NCBI GenBank assembly: GCA_903813345.2
Contig: CAIIXF020000007.1
Span: forward strand, 2,363,730 to 2,427,729
Direction: 5' to 3'
From: Owenia fusiformis
Taxonomy: Eukaryota; Annelida; Polychaeta; Sabellida; Oweniidae
Length of the DNA stretch: 64,000 nt
Shown: positions 25,001 through 40,000 of the stretch, in pieces
How positions within the stretch are numbered: position 1 is the first letter of the stretch
Layout of the letters: every line of letters starts with the position of its first letter
The notes under the pieces: generated by a model
Database searches by the model: none
What the model was told of the DNA's origin: nothing
The model's input: the letters and a program-made list of their open reading frames with translations, nothing else
Program-made: the position numbers and the translations under genes

Positions 25001-28000
25001 TATAAACCATCCACTTCTCCAAATAAAAGGTCTAAAATCCACGATTCAGATCTTGTATTATATTATATACTTGTGTGTTATATACCTTTTCTTGCAAGGC
25101 TTCATATTCTCCAGCTCTGACATTAGGCAGGAGTTTCCTCTCATCCTTACTGGCTGCCTCTCCATACAAATATACTAAAGAAACAGTTTGTATATTCTTA
25201 TTTATTTATTTATTCTATTTCTCATATTGGCACCTAATGTGCGATTTCGCCAATATCTGTCTTTTATTATATCATATGGGTATATGGTGACATAAACAGA
25301 TTCATGAATATTTGAATATGAATACAATTTCATCAAACAGACCAGCATCCTCAGGCAGGTAGCCAGGGGGGGGTTGCAGGGTTCGGGCGAACCCCCCCCC
25401 CCCCTGGCCAAAAATTCTTTCAAAATCATGCAGTTTTTCACCATTTTGAGCACTTCTCTAGTGATTTTAGCCATATTTGGGCCAAAATTGTCAAATGTGA
25501 ACCCCTCCTGGAAATTTTTGAAAACTGAACCCCCCTTGGCAAATCCTGGCTACGGGCCTGATCCTCATAAAACCTCATTAGCACCCAGAAAATGAGAAAA
25601 ATCATTTTGATAATATTGTGAGATTTTTATCACCCACATGAATGAACACTGTCCCCCTACAGTCTTGAGATGTGATTACAAGGACTAGATGAAAACTCAC
25701 CAGGTACTCCTAGATCCTCTGCTAGCATGGAACCAAAGATCTTGGCACACTTTACGCAATCTTCCATTGTAACATTCTTCACAGGGATGAATGGACACAC
25801 GTCTAGAGCTCCCATTCTGGGATGTTCTCCTACAAAAAGTTCCAAATAATTCTGTTGTCATCCTACCGATACTTTAACCTGCACATCGCAATATGTGGAC
25901 ATATATTATTTTCATATAACCAACAAGATGACTTGTGCTCTAATATAGATTTGGTGTGGTAAAAAACTGTTTTTTCTTTGTATACCAAAGCATAACCATT
26001 TAGTTGAAAAATTCAAGCGGGGATTTGAAGAACAGTCATCTGTGTGGTGAGTGTGCATTCTTACACTAGACCATCTACTGGGTGTTCAAAAAAACGCAAC
26101 CCAACAAAGAAATCTCTATATCTTGAAAAATACTGGTTCAATTATGTTCATTTTTTCAGGAAAGAAAGAAGAGACTGTGTATGTATAGCTATTGTAGATG
26201 GTTAGTTGTAAAACATGATGCCTTAGACACCTGCTCAAAAGACAGTTGTACTAGGAAAATATGAAAAAAAACAGTCAGGGGTGACTGCAACCCCAAAACA
26301 ACTCAATAACTTCCTAACCATAGTGATTTGGCTCTTCAAATTTGGCACAAATCATCTTCATTCACTGTATGGTAAATGTGTAGAGTAATATCAGAATCAC
26401 TTCAGGGACTTTACAGTCATGGTTGAAATGTTTTCCCTTTCACCCTGGTTCAGGCAGACTTAAGAAGGCATTTTGAACATGACTGTAAAGTCCCTGGAGT
26501 GATTTTGATGAAACTCCACAAATTCACCACACATTGAATGAGAATAATTTGTGTAAAATCTGAAGTGTCAAAACACTATGGTTAGAAAGTTATTTGGTTT
26601 TATTGCTGTGACAGTCACCGCTGACTGCGTTTTTCGTATTTTCCTTGTACAACTGTCTTTTGAGCAGGTGTCCAAGGCATCATGTTTTACAACTTACTTA
26701 CAACAGGAGCTATACATACACAGTCTCTTCTTTCTTTTCCTTAAAAATGAACATAATTGAATTAGTACTTTCCAAGATATAGTGATTTTCCATTCGCGTT
26801 TTTCATATTTTCCTAGTTCAACTGTCTTTTGAGCATGTGTCCAAGACATCCTGTTTTACAACTAACTAACAATATGAACACAATTGGATTAGTATTTTCC
26901 AAGATATAGCTATTTCTTTGGGTTGCGTTTTTTTTAACACCCAGTAGGTATTTATTAATCTTAGATGTAATTTAATGGCTTATGCATATTAATTCAAACA
27001 TTCTAATTCAGTAGTGATGTCATATTCAAAATTTAGAAACCTTCTAAAAGTCAAATTGTCTGCGACAATCCAAGCGATAGAAAGGAACAATCGTCATAAT
27101 GACACATTTATCGTGAGTACTTAACCAGATTTGTCCCCTTTGTTCACCATTGTATATTCTTTCATTATTGCTCGAAATCTTACAGTTGACCCCGGAACAA
27201 CCTAAGATTGTGATGTGCAGGTTTAATATTAGGCGGGCAGAATTGGAGGTCCAAAAAAAAGTTTAATGTACAGTTGCAACATATTCTCGTATTTGGTACC
27301 GTTGGAAAGCTTGTGGTGCCTAGATTTGAGATCCACTTGTTAGCAATTACAAAATGTTGGCCGAATGTGTCTAAAACGCCCGTTTCCATGGTAACTACAA
27401 AAATATGGTGTTAATAAGCAGAAAATTGTTTTTATGCATAACTTCACTAATATTGCTCTGATCTTAATGAAATTGGTATCAAATTAAAGAGAATTAAAAG
27501 TCCCATTTTTGAAAATAACATTTATGCAAATTAGCTCATTTGCATATTGATTGTGACGTCATCACTGCATTATTTTGCGTATTTTTGATAAACGAGTATA
27601 TTTATTTCAGTACAGTAATGTACAGTTGCAACATATTCATGAATTTGGTACCGTTGGAAAGCTTGTGGTGCCTAGATTTGAGATCCACTTGTTAGCAATT
27701 ACTAAATGTGGGCCGAATGTGTCTAAAACGCCTGTTTCCATGGTAACCACAAAAATATGGTGTTAATAAGCAGAAAATTGTTTTATGCATAACTTTACTG
27801 AAATTGCTCCGATTTTGATGATATTGGTATCAAATTAAAGAGAATGGAAACTTCCATTTTTGAAAATAACATTTATGCAAATTAGCTCATTTGCATATTG
27901 ATTGTGACGTCATAACTGCATTATTTTGCATATTTTTAGAAAAATGAGTATATTTATTTCAGTACGGTAATTTGAAGTAACAACATATGAATGAATTTGG

Positions 28001-31000
28001 TACGGTCAGAAAGCTCATGATTCCTAGTTTTAAGATCTGCTTAAAGCAATTCTGAAAAGTGGACCGAAGGCGTCTAACATGCCAATTTCCATAGTAACCA
28101 CAAAATATGGTGTTAATAAGCAGAAAATGTTTTCTCATGCATAACTTTACTAATATTGCTCCGATTTTGATGAAATTGGTATTAAATTAAAGAGAATTAA
28201 AAGTTCTAGTTTTGGAACTTACTTTTATGCAAATTAGCTAATTTGCAAATTGATTGTGACGCCATCACTCCATTATTTTGTATATATTTTCGAATACATG
28301 AGTACATTTGATTCAGAATTTCTGATTGCAAATCCAAGAAAACGAAACACTACATGTACGTTCATTTTGGCATCGCTAAAAATGGGCATAACTTTGATGT
28401 TCTTTGCCCCAGTCAACTTACAAATCATAAAAAGGGACTCATTTGGAATAACCCAAGCATCTGTCTCGAGGTGGTGGGAGAGGTGTCCACTATTATGTCA
28501 AGGTCACTGTTCCACAGCTGAATGACTCTAACTGCCATTAGCTTCATTCAAGATGCTTGCCGAAATTCTTTCGTTTTCAATAAACCCCCGTTTCAGCTAA
28601 ACTAAGTTAAGGAAAAGTGAAGGTATAGTATATTGTAATTTTCGATAGGCACTGACTTCAGTGAATCAATTATTTTCTATTTCAAGGCTTTATTTGAGTT
28701 TGCTTTTCTTGCTGGGTTCTTAGGTTTTAGTCTCTTCCCTTTGGCGCTTGTGCTTAGATTTTCACTAAATATTGCACTGATTTTGATGAAATTGGTATCA
28801 ATTAAAGAGAATTAGGGAGTTCATTAGGAGAAATTACATTTATTCATGTTAGCTTATTTGAATAATCTTTTTAAATGCCCTTGGTTTTGCAAAAAGTGGG
28901 GTGTCTACAAAACAAAGACCTAAGACCTAAGACCTACAAAACTAAGACCCCCCACGTTATAAAACTAAGACCCTGTTATAAAACTAAGACCCCCCATGTA
29001 ATAAAACTAAGACCCTGTTATAAAACTAAGACCCCCCACGTTATAAAACTAAGACCCTGTTATAAAACTAAGACCCCCCACGTAATAAAACTAAGACCCT
29101 GTTATAAAACTAAGACCCCCCACGTTATAAAACTAAGACCCTGTTATAAAACTAAGACCCCCCACGTTATAAAACTAAGACCCTGTTATAAAACTAAGAA
29201 CCCCCACGTTATAAAACTAAGACCCTGTTATAAAACTAAGACCCCCAACGTTATAAAACTAAGACCCTGTTATAAAACTAAGACCCCCCACGTTATAAAA
29301 CTAAGACCCTGTTATAAAACTAAGACCCCCCATGTTATAAAACTAAGACCCCCCACGTTATAAAACTAAGACCCTGTTATAAAACTAAGACCCCCCACGT
29401 TATAAAACTAAGACCCTGTTATAAAACTAAGACCCCCCACGTTATAAAACTAAGACCCTGTTATAAAACTAAGACCCCCCATGTTATAAAACTAAGACCC
29501 TGTTATAAAACTAAGACCTCCCACGTTATAAAACTAAGACCCTGCTATAAGAATCAGTCACTGTGCCTTGCTCTGCTCGCCACAAGGTAGTCTTGCCTCT
29601 GGGCCTTGTGTTCCCCAGTAACATACAACAGCGGATTATATAAAAATGGACTGTAACAAATACCCAGATTTGTTGATTTTTAAAAAAAGTAATTTTTTGA
29701 TATCACTTTTTTAAAAAGTGATATCCCATTTTATGCTAGCATAAAAAGTGATGTCCCATTTTATGCTGAGCTTTAATGGTAGTTCAAGATTTAAGACCCA
29801 TCATTCTGGCACAGATTGCTGAACCATTGTTAGTTAAGAATTCCTAATAGAATTAAGAATTATTAGCTGAAACTGAGTTGTTTTGCCCTAGCAAACAATT
29901 TTCCAACTTGTAGTTCAACTTCTTCTGTCTATTTGTTGACAGTCTGTGATGTCATCATCAATCATCACAATAGAAATGAGGTAATTCACGATGACATCAC
30001 AAAGTACTCTGATGACATCATCAAGCATCACAATGGAAACGAGATAATTCATGATGACATCACAAAGCATCTCTGTCATAGATAGAACTCTGCCACATTT
30101 CTTAGAAATCAAACTACTATGTGACATCATAGATAATCTCACTGTCACAGATAGAATTCACCTAATTCCCATTGTGATGATTGATGATGACATCACAGAC
30201 TGTCAACACATATAGACAAAAATGAATTTCAAATGCATATTGGGATATTGTTTGCTAGGACAAACAGAACAGTTTCAGCTATTAATTCTTAATTCTATTA
30301 GGAATTCTTAACTAAAATAAGTTCAGCAATCTATGTGAGAAAGATGGGTCTGAAATCTTGAACCAACCTGTTACTAGGGAAAACAAGGGTCAGTGGCAAG
30401 ACTACCATATGTGTATGTTACTAGGGTAAACAAGGGCCAGAGGCAAGACTACCATGTGTAGAATCTTTATGTTAGTGGGGAGAATCTGTATATTAGAAGG
30501 GAACACAAGGGCCAGAGGCAAGACTACCATGTGTAGAATCTTTATGTAAGTGGGGAGAATCTGTATATTAGAAGGGAACACAAGGACCAGAAGCAAGACT
30601 ACCATGTGTAGAATCTTTATGTAAGTGGGGAGAATCTGTATATTAGAAGGGAACACAAGGGCCAGAGGCAAGACTACCATGTGTAGAATCTTTATGTTAG
30701 TGGGGAGAATCTGTATATTAGAAGGGAACACAAGGGCCAGAGGCAAGACTACCATGTGTAGAATCTTTATGTAAGTGGGGAGAATCTGTATATTAGAAGG
30801 GAACACAAGGACCAGAAGCAAGACTACCTTTTGTAGAATCTTTATGTTAGTGGGGAGAATCTGTATATTAGAAGGGAACACAAGGACCAGAAGCAAGACT
30901 ACCTTTTGTAGAATCTTTATGTTAGTGGGGAGAATCTGTATATTAGAAGGGAACACAAGGACCAGAAGCAAGACTATCTTTTGTAGAATCTGTATGTTAC

Positions 31001-34000
31001 TAGGGAACACAAGGCCCAGAGGCAAGACTACCTTGTGGCGAGCAGAGCAAGGCACAGTGACTGATTCTTATAACAGGGTCTTAGTTTTATAACGTGGGGG
31101 GTCTTAGTTTTATAACAGGGTCTTAGTTTTATTACGTGGGGGTCTTAGTTTTATAACAGGGTCTTAGTTTTATAACGTGGGGGGTCTTAGTTTTATAACA
31201 GGGTCTTAGTTTTATAACGTGGGGGGTCTTAGTTTTATAACAGGGTCTTAGTTTTATAACGTGGGGGGTCTTAGTTTTATAACAGGGTCTTAGTTTTATA
31301 ACGTGGGGGATCTTAGTTTTATAACAGGGTCTTAGTTTTATAACATGGGGGGTCTTAGCTTTATAACAGGGTCTTAGTTTTATAACGTGGGGGGGGGTCT
31401 TAGTTTTATAACAGGGTCTTAGTTTTATAACGTGGGGGGTCTTAGTTTTATAACAGGGTCTTAGTTTTATAACGTGGGGGGTCTTAGTTTTATAACAGGG
31501 TCTTAGTTTTATAACGTGGGGGGTCTTAGTTTTATAACAGGGTCTTAGTTTTATAACGTGGGGGGTCTTAGTTTTATAACAGGGTCTTAGTTTTATTACG
31601 TGGGGGGTCTTAGTTTTATAACAGGGTCTTAGTTTTATAACAGGGTCTTAGTTTTATAACAGGGTCTTAGTTTTATAACGTGGGGGGTCTTAGTTTTATA
31701 ACAGGGTCTTAGTTTTATAACGTGGGGGGTCTTAGTTTTATAACAGGGTCTTAGTTTTATAACGTGGGGGGGGTCTTAGTTTTATAACAGGGTCTTAGTT
31801 TTATAACGTGGGGGGTCTTAGTTTTATAACAGGGTCTTAGTTTTATAACGTGGGGGGTCTTAGTTTTATAACAGGGTCTTAGTTTTATTACGTGGGGGGT
31901 CTTAGTTTTATAACAGGGTCTTAGTTTTATAACGTGGGGGGTCTTAGTTTTATAACAGGGTCTTAGTTTTATAACGTGGGGGTCTTAGTTTTATAACAGG
32001 GTCTTAGTTTTATAACGTGGGAGGTCTTAGTTTTATAACAGGGTCTTAGTTTTATAACGTGGGGGGTCTTAGTTTTATAACAGGGTCTTAGTTTTATAAC
32101 GTGGGGGGTCTTAGTTTTATAACAGGGTCTTAGTTTTATAACGTGGGGGGTCTTAGTTTTATAACAGGGTCTTAGTTTTATTACGTGGGGGGTCTTAGTT
32201 TTATAACAGGGTCTTAGTTTTATAACGTGGGGGGTCTTAGTTTTATAACAGGGTCTTAGTTTTATAACGTGGGGGGTCTTAGTTTTGTAGGTCTTAGGTC
32301 TTAGGTCTTTGTTTTGTAGACACCCGCAAAAAGTGTTCAACTTGCGAGGTGTTTCACTTCAGGGATTTATAGTACAGATTAAAAGAAAAAAGACAAATGT
32401 CAAGACTTTTATACGTTTATTTGTCAGTCCCATTAATACTTCATACGAGGTAGCTAGACAGAGTTCAAATTTTATTTCCCTCTGCTTCCTTGATCAGCCC
32501 CTTGGATCTCCAAACATTAATTTTAGTTTCTTTCGAAATACTGGCAAAGATGGCTGTTTAAATATGGGTTCACACAATGTTTACCATCAAAATAATATCA
32601 AACTTTATTATTAGGTGAAATTTAGTGCATGGAACACATGGCAGAAAATTTGGAGCAGGACATTGACAAAATGTATCTATGTGTGCAATTAATTAATGCA
32701 TATCTGGAAAATAATAGGTTGTTCATTAAATCAACTTCAAAACGACAGTTTAATTTATGAAAATGAATAGGCTAATCCTGTGGCCGACAGCCGATAGTTG
32801 CACAAGTGAACTCAAGCTAAGATTGCAGTTTTAAAGTTTCCTTTAAATGGGGATTTTGTTCTTGTTTTCTAAAAACGACAGTGACATTGTCTATTGGTAT
32901 GTTTATATCTTAATCAAATATAAAGATTTGAATGGCCTAAGTGCTTTAACCCTCGTGTGTACATTCGGGGTCGGATTTTCCCCGGTACTTCTCTGCCAAG
33001 AAAAAAACTTTTTATTGCCGTAGTACCTATAGCTATAGATAATATATCATTTTTGGTGCAAAATTCGAGGTGATTGGGGGTAATTTGGCTGAGTTAGGAT
33101 GGTGGGAACTTTTTCAGATATTGCTTGAAAATCACACCATCTCTATGGTTTCATAGAATAAAAATATAAGCTGGCTCTTTTACTTTCTTTTGGATAAAGA
33201 CCATATAGTATACTAAATACCTTTACAAATAAGGCATATTACAAGGTAATCTGACTTTTATTGACTGAGATATGAAGTTTTCAATATTATATTGTGTGGG
33301 CTAGGAGGATGTAGAAGAGAGATGTTGGGAGTCCCCCCCCTTCGAAAATTTTGATATGATCATGTTACATAGCATGTATTTTATTGCACAGTGTATAGCA
33401 TGATAGCATAGTATGTACCAAGGTAGCATATCATGTAGCATAGTAGCATAACATATAGTAGCATAACATGTAACATAGCATGAAGCATGATAGCATACCA
33501 TGTAGCATAGCTGGTAGCATAGTAGCTTAACATGTAGCATAGCATAGTAGCATAACGTGTTGCATAGCATGTAGCATTACTTATTGCATAACATGTAGCA
33601 TGGTAGCATTACTTGTTGCATAACATGTAGCATGGTAGCATAACATGAAGCATAGCATGTAGCATGGTAGCATAACATGCAGCATAGAATGTAGCATCGG
33701 AGCATAACTTGTAGTATAGCATGTAGCATAGCTAATACCATAGTAGCACAACATGCAGCATATCGTGAAGCATAGTAGCATAACATGTAGCATATTTTGT
33801 AGCATAGTTAGTAGCATGGTAGCATAACATGCAGCATAGAATGTAGCATAGTAGCAAAACATTTAGTATAGCATGTAGCATGGTAGCATAACTTGTAGCA
33901 TAGCATGTAGCATAGTAGCATAACATGTAGCATAGCATGTAGCATAGTAGAATAACATATAGCATAGCATGTAGCATGGTACCATAACATGCGGCATAGT

Positions 34001-37000
34001 AGCATAACATGTAGCATGATAGCATTACATGCAGCATAGCATGTAACATGGTAGCATAATATGTAGCATATTTAGTAGCACAGTAGTATAACATGCAGCA
34101 TAGCATGTAGCATAGTAGAATAACATATAGCATAGCATGTAGCATGGTAGCATAACTTGTAGCATAGCATGTAGCATGGTGGCATAACAGGTAGCATAGC
34201 TAGTAGCATTACTTGTAACATAGCATGTAGCATGGTAGCTTAACATGTAGCCAAGTGAACATGCTAGTGAACAATAGTAAACATGCTAGTGAACATTAGT
34301 GAACATGCTAGTGTACAATAGTGAACATGCTAGTGAACATAGTGAACATGCTAGTGAACAATGGTGAAGATAAGTGAACATGCTTGTGAACATAAGTGAA
34401 CACGCTTGTGAACATAAGTGAACATGCTAGTGAACATAAGTGAACATGCTAGTGAACATAAGTGAACATGCTAGTGAATTTTTGTGAACATGCTAGTGGA
34501 CATAATTTAACATGCTAGTGAACATGCTAGTGAACAATAGTAAACACCTAGTTAAGAATAGTGAACAAGCTAATAAACAACAGTGAACGTGCTACTCAAC
34601 AATAGGTGGCATGCTAATGAACAATAGTATACATTACATAATCTTAAACAATAGTGAACAGGCTTCCCAAAATATTAAGAACTTAGGATAAAATATTTGC
34701 AAGGGACTTAACTTTTTTGCGAGGTCCATGGGTCGACAAGTATTTACAAATGGTTATTCTTTACACTATGACCCTTTGTTTGATATACTATATGTCTTTA
34801 TTTCTAAATATTCAATTTCAAACCCGATTTGATTTGTGAGGGCTAACACTTTATGCTAGGGTCGTGGATTGACAAGTAATAATAAATATCTAATCTATGA
34901 ACGATGCGCTTTCGTTTGATATACAACACGACTATATTTATTTATCTTCAATTTTTAACCTATTCCAAACCCCGACCCACGGGCCGTCCATAAACTCGAT
35001 ATGGAAATAAGCTCATCCGGGCACCTTTCCTACGTCTTCTATTCACAATTCCAATTTATTTGAAATGCTACACAGCCATACTCTAGTCAACTTAACTTTT
35101 CAAGATTTTTCAAATGTGCCCCTTCCCAGGGGCGCTGTCGGGTGACATTACCATCGTCATACATATCACTCGTGTTTGAATGGGTCGGGGGATTCCGGAA
35201 GTCGTCAGCACAGTCAGAATGAGACAATAATGACCTCAGAATACAGATAGACAACCGATAAACGTGTAGGCGCGAACACCTTTTCACAATATATGGGGAG
35301 GGGGGCACGATCGAGGGTATTCCATAGATGGTGCACTCTCAGCCATCTCGTAACGCTAGTACACCTTTGGTACAGTCAAACCTACATTTAGGCACTGGTT
35401 ACCTCTCGGTATTTTCCGTAATTCTACAAGAAAAGACCTATACTACTCTAGCCTACTTTGTACATTTCTTTCCAAACCGCCATTCTGATTTCTCGCTAGA
35501 AAATGTCAACTTAAGGATAACAACAAGTTCTGGTTGATACAAAAGGAGCTGATAACTTACAGACTTTTGAAAATTGACTTATAATACTGTGACCCAAAAG
35601 CAGAACCCTCCAAAAATATCCTTTATTATAACATATGTAATCAGCTCAATTTTTATTTCAAAATACCCTCATGAACGTTTATTACGAGGGAAAGAATCCA
35701 TTCAAATTGACCTTGTCCAAGTGTGTCATTAAGTGAAACTCCTATATGTTATATACATACAAGTATTTTCTACTTATTACAGATCTCTACAATACTTGTA
35801 ATGCCTTGAAATAGAAATACCTTGATTCACTGAAGTCAGTGCCTATCGAAAATTACAATATACTTTACCTTCACACGTGTCACAGTTCCACAGCTGGATG
35901 ACTCTTCATTCAAGATGGTTGCCAAGATTCATTTGTTTTCGATAAATCCCCGATTTCAGCTAAACTACATTGAATCTTGATTCCCTATGCAAATTAATAA
36001 AATACGATTGTATTCATCCACAAATGAATGCCCAAACACCTGCAATATTAGAGAATTTTAGAGAAAACAGCTTCACTAAGAATGACTCTAACCATGGGCT
36101 TTCAATTTCGGCAACCAGCTGTAGAACAGTGACCTTGACATAATAGTGGGGCTATTCCAAATGAGTTCCTATTTGTCATTCGTAAGTTGACTGTGGCAAA
36201 GAACATCAAAGTTATGTCCATTTTTAGCGATGCCAAAATGAACATACATGTAGTGTTTCGTTTTCTTGGATTTGCAATCAGATTGATTGAAGCACTTTCA
36301 AAAAATATAAACTAACTTTTTATTACACGTCACCTTAAGAGAAGAACATACTTACGCAATCAATAAAGAAACTCCTAGATTGACACATTTGAAATAGATA
36401 ACAATTGTCTTAAACTGGATGAGTGATATTTGCGATTGATGTGCGGCAGGGTAAGAGCTATCGCAACCTTTTGGCCAGTTGCGATTGGAACATCTTTCAA
36501 ATATGCGATTGTGTTGCGCATACAGGCTTAGGGGTTGATACAAATCCTGATTGTGATTCTCAAAAATTGCGTTGCGTTGTGTTGCGCTTGCGAATCTGCA
36601 TTGCGACGAGCGAGTGAGGAGGCATTATAAGTTTTCTAACGGTACAAAATTAATTCAAATATCGTAACTGTACAGTACCATACTGAATCAATATACTCAT
36701 TTATTTGAATACATGCAAAATAATGGAGTGATGACGTCACAATCAATATGCAAATAAACTAATTTGCATAAAAGTTAGTTCCAAAACTAGAACTTTTAAG
36801 TCTCTTTAATTTAATACTAATTTCATCAAAATCGGAGCAATATTAGTAAAGTTATGCATGATAAAACATGTTCTGCTTATGAACACCATATTTTTGTGGT
36901 TACTATGGAAATGGGCATTTTAGACACATTCGGTCCAATTTTCATAATTGCTTACAAGTGGATCTCACATCTTAGCACCACAAGCTTTCCAGCGGTACCA

Positions 37001-40000
37001 AATTCATGAATATGTTGCAACTGTACATTACTGTACTGAAATAAATATACTCGTTTATAAAAAAATATGTAAAATAATGCATTGATGACGTCACAATCAA
37101 TATGCAAATGAGCTAATTTCCATAAATGCTATTTTCAAAAATGGGACTTTTAATTCTCTTTAATTTGATACCAATTTTATTAAAATCAGAGCAGTATTAG
37201 TAAAGTTATGCATAAAACAATTTTCTGCTTATTAACACCATATTTTTGTGGTTACCATGGAAACAGGCGTTTTAGACACATTCGGCCCACATTTCGTAAT
37301 TGCTAACAAATGGATCTCAAATTTAGGCACCACAAGCTTTCCAACGGTACCAAATTCATGAATATGTTGCAACTGTACATTACTGTACTGAAATAAATAT
37401 ACTCGTTTATCAAAAAATACGCAAAATAATGCAGTGATGACGTCACAATCAATATGCAAATGAGCTAATTTGCATAAATGTTATTTTCAAAAATGGGACT
37501 TTTAATTCTCTTTAATTTGATACCAATTTTATTAAAATCAGAGCAGTATTAGTAAAGTTATGCATAAAACAATTTTCTGCTTATTAACACCATATTTTTG
37601 TGGTTACCATGGAAACAGGCATTTTAGACACATTCGGCCCACATTTCGTAATTGCTAACAAATGGATCTCAAATCTAGGCACCACAGGCTTTCCAACGGT
37701 ACCAAATTCATGAATATGTTGCAACTGTATATTACTGTACTGAAATAAATATACTAGTTTATCAAAAAATACGCAAAATAATGCAGTGATGACGTCACAA
37801 TAAATATGCAAATGAGCTAATTTGCATAAATGTTATTTTCAAAAATGGGACTTTTAATTCTCTTTAATTTGATACCAATTTCATTAAAATCAGAACAATA
37901 TTAGTAAAGTTATGCATAAAAACAATTTTCTGCTTATTAACACCATATTTTTGTGGTTACCATGGAAACGGGCGTTTTAGACACATTCGGCCCACATTTT
38001 GTAATTGCTAACAAGTGGATCTCAAATATAGGCACCACAAGCTTTCCAACGGTACCAAATTCGAGAGTATGTTGCAACTGTACATTAAAAAGTACTTTCC
38101 TGGCACTTTTGAGCCATCATTCCGACTACCTATATTGGAATAACAACACAAGTCGTTTTAAGCAAATATTTGAATTTTTAATTGTTTACAAGTATTTATT
38201 GGAGAAACATATATTCCTAATAGAATTAAGTGGTGGACATTTTGAAAACAAGGCATAAACATGCAAAATGTCATTTGGATCAGATGCCAATCATCAAATT
38301 CCAAACACCATCCACGAAAAATGTTAATAGCATTATGTCACCACTTCTGGTAGTGACACAATAGGTGAGTTTTCAAACCTGTAGACATACATTGTAGGGG
38401 GCTTTTTGAATTGATAATTAACAAAAATAATTCAAAACTCCAGAAAAGTATCAGCAGAGGCTATAAAAAGTGCCATTATTTCTGACAGACAGACAAATAG
38501 ATGGACGGACAGACAGACAGACATTTAAGTGAGTGATTGCAATAGCTCGCACCATGTAAGCTAAAAAGAGAGCATGGACTAAATTTCAAAGATTGACTTA
38601 CCACTATGATGAGTCATATCTATTAGCTGTGATGCTGCCCGTGCTGCAGCCAAGGCCCCATGTACAACATGCTCTGGAGACCCAACAAAAGTATAAACAG
38701 TTCTATTGGTAGATACTCCAGGGTCAACATCTAGTAGACTGCAGCCTTCGGTTGCAGCAATAGCAGTAGCAATAGCCTCAATAACCTAAGAAATAAAGAA
38801 TATAAGTATAGAACATTGATATAGAATCATAGCTATACCTATGTTCCATAAATCAGGAATTTCACAAACAACTGGCACCTTTCTCATATCATAGTATTAA
38901 CTAGATAACGGCAACTCCGCAGAGTAGCAAATCCCAATGAACAAAATATCAATTAGCGAATTCCAATCAATTATACTCATTACTTTGGTTAAAATTGAAA
39001 AAATTAGATTTTAGAATTGCGAATTCCTGCAGAGCAGCCATTTTGAATTTTCTGAGATACAAATCTGAAAAATAATACCATAATTGTGATCTACTCCAAA
39101 ATTCCTTCAATTTGAGTATAATATAGCCATACTTTGAAGGGATCGAAAAATTATTGCGAAATTGTACACTAGATGGCCATTTTGAATTCTACAAGGCTCG
39201 AATCAGAAAAAAAGATACAATATTTGCAATCTACTTTTAATTGCCTTTCATTTGAGTATAATAAAGATATACTTTAGAAAGATCTAAAAATTAGCGAAAA
39301 TTTCTGTTTTCCTGTCCCCCCATACACGGCCCCTGGGGGTCAGGATGAAAAACACGGAATATATGTGAAATAGATAAATGTTGTGAATATACTACCAAAA
39401 TTTCAAACAATAATATTAATCACTTTGGTTCAGAATGAAAAATTTATGATTTTTGCGAAAAAGTCCCGTCATTTTTAAAGCGGCGGCCATCTTGAAAATT
39501 TTTTTTTTACGTAAAATTATTCACCAATATACATCTTTCCACTAAATATGAAGAAAATCCGTCTTCGAGTATTTGAGTTATCTTCCGGACAGAAGGACTG
39601 ACTGACTGACTGACTGACGGACAGATGGACGGACGGAGGGCTTCACTATATCCCTACCGAACTTCGTTCGTTGGGATAATTACTGGAATTGCATGTAAAA
39701 AGTAGGCATAACATGCAAAATGTCACCACCTGCCAACCAAACACCAAACTGGGCTTGCCTAAATCAAACTGCAATTCATAAGCACTACATGTATTCTGCA
39801 GTCAACTGAATACTATTTTCGGAAGATACCAAAGCTGCCTGTCAAGTCAGTTCAATGTCAATTGAATCCTACGACCACTTTACATTGTGGACCACAAATG
39901 TATTGGAGGTCGTAGGATGCAATAAAGTATATCAGTATATGCATATATCTAGTACATGTATATGTCATCCCTCATCTCAGTCCCATGTCCGTCATCTCAT

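Noticed and set aside
28875-29363. Repetitive Thr/Lys/Pro-rich protein, also at 31969-32340 on the other strand
   Set aside because: Both are readings of the 42-bp units of the foldback element, so they are not genes.
28940-29548. CRISPR-like regular array
   Set aside because: No unique spacers: both halves of each unit repeat. The setting is an animal intron.
30402-31055. 217-codon open frame on the minus strand
   Set aside because: It is the translation of 75-bp tandem repeats, whose length is a multiple of three. The protein is just the same 25 residues repeated.
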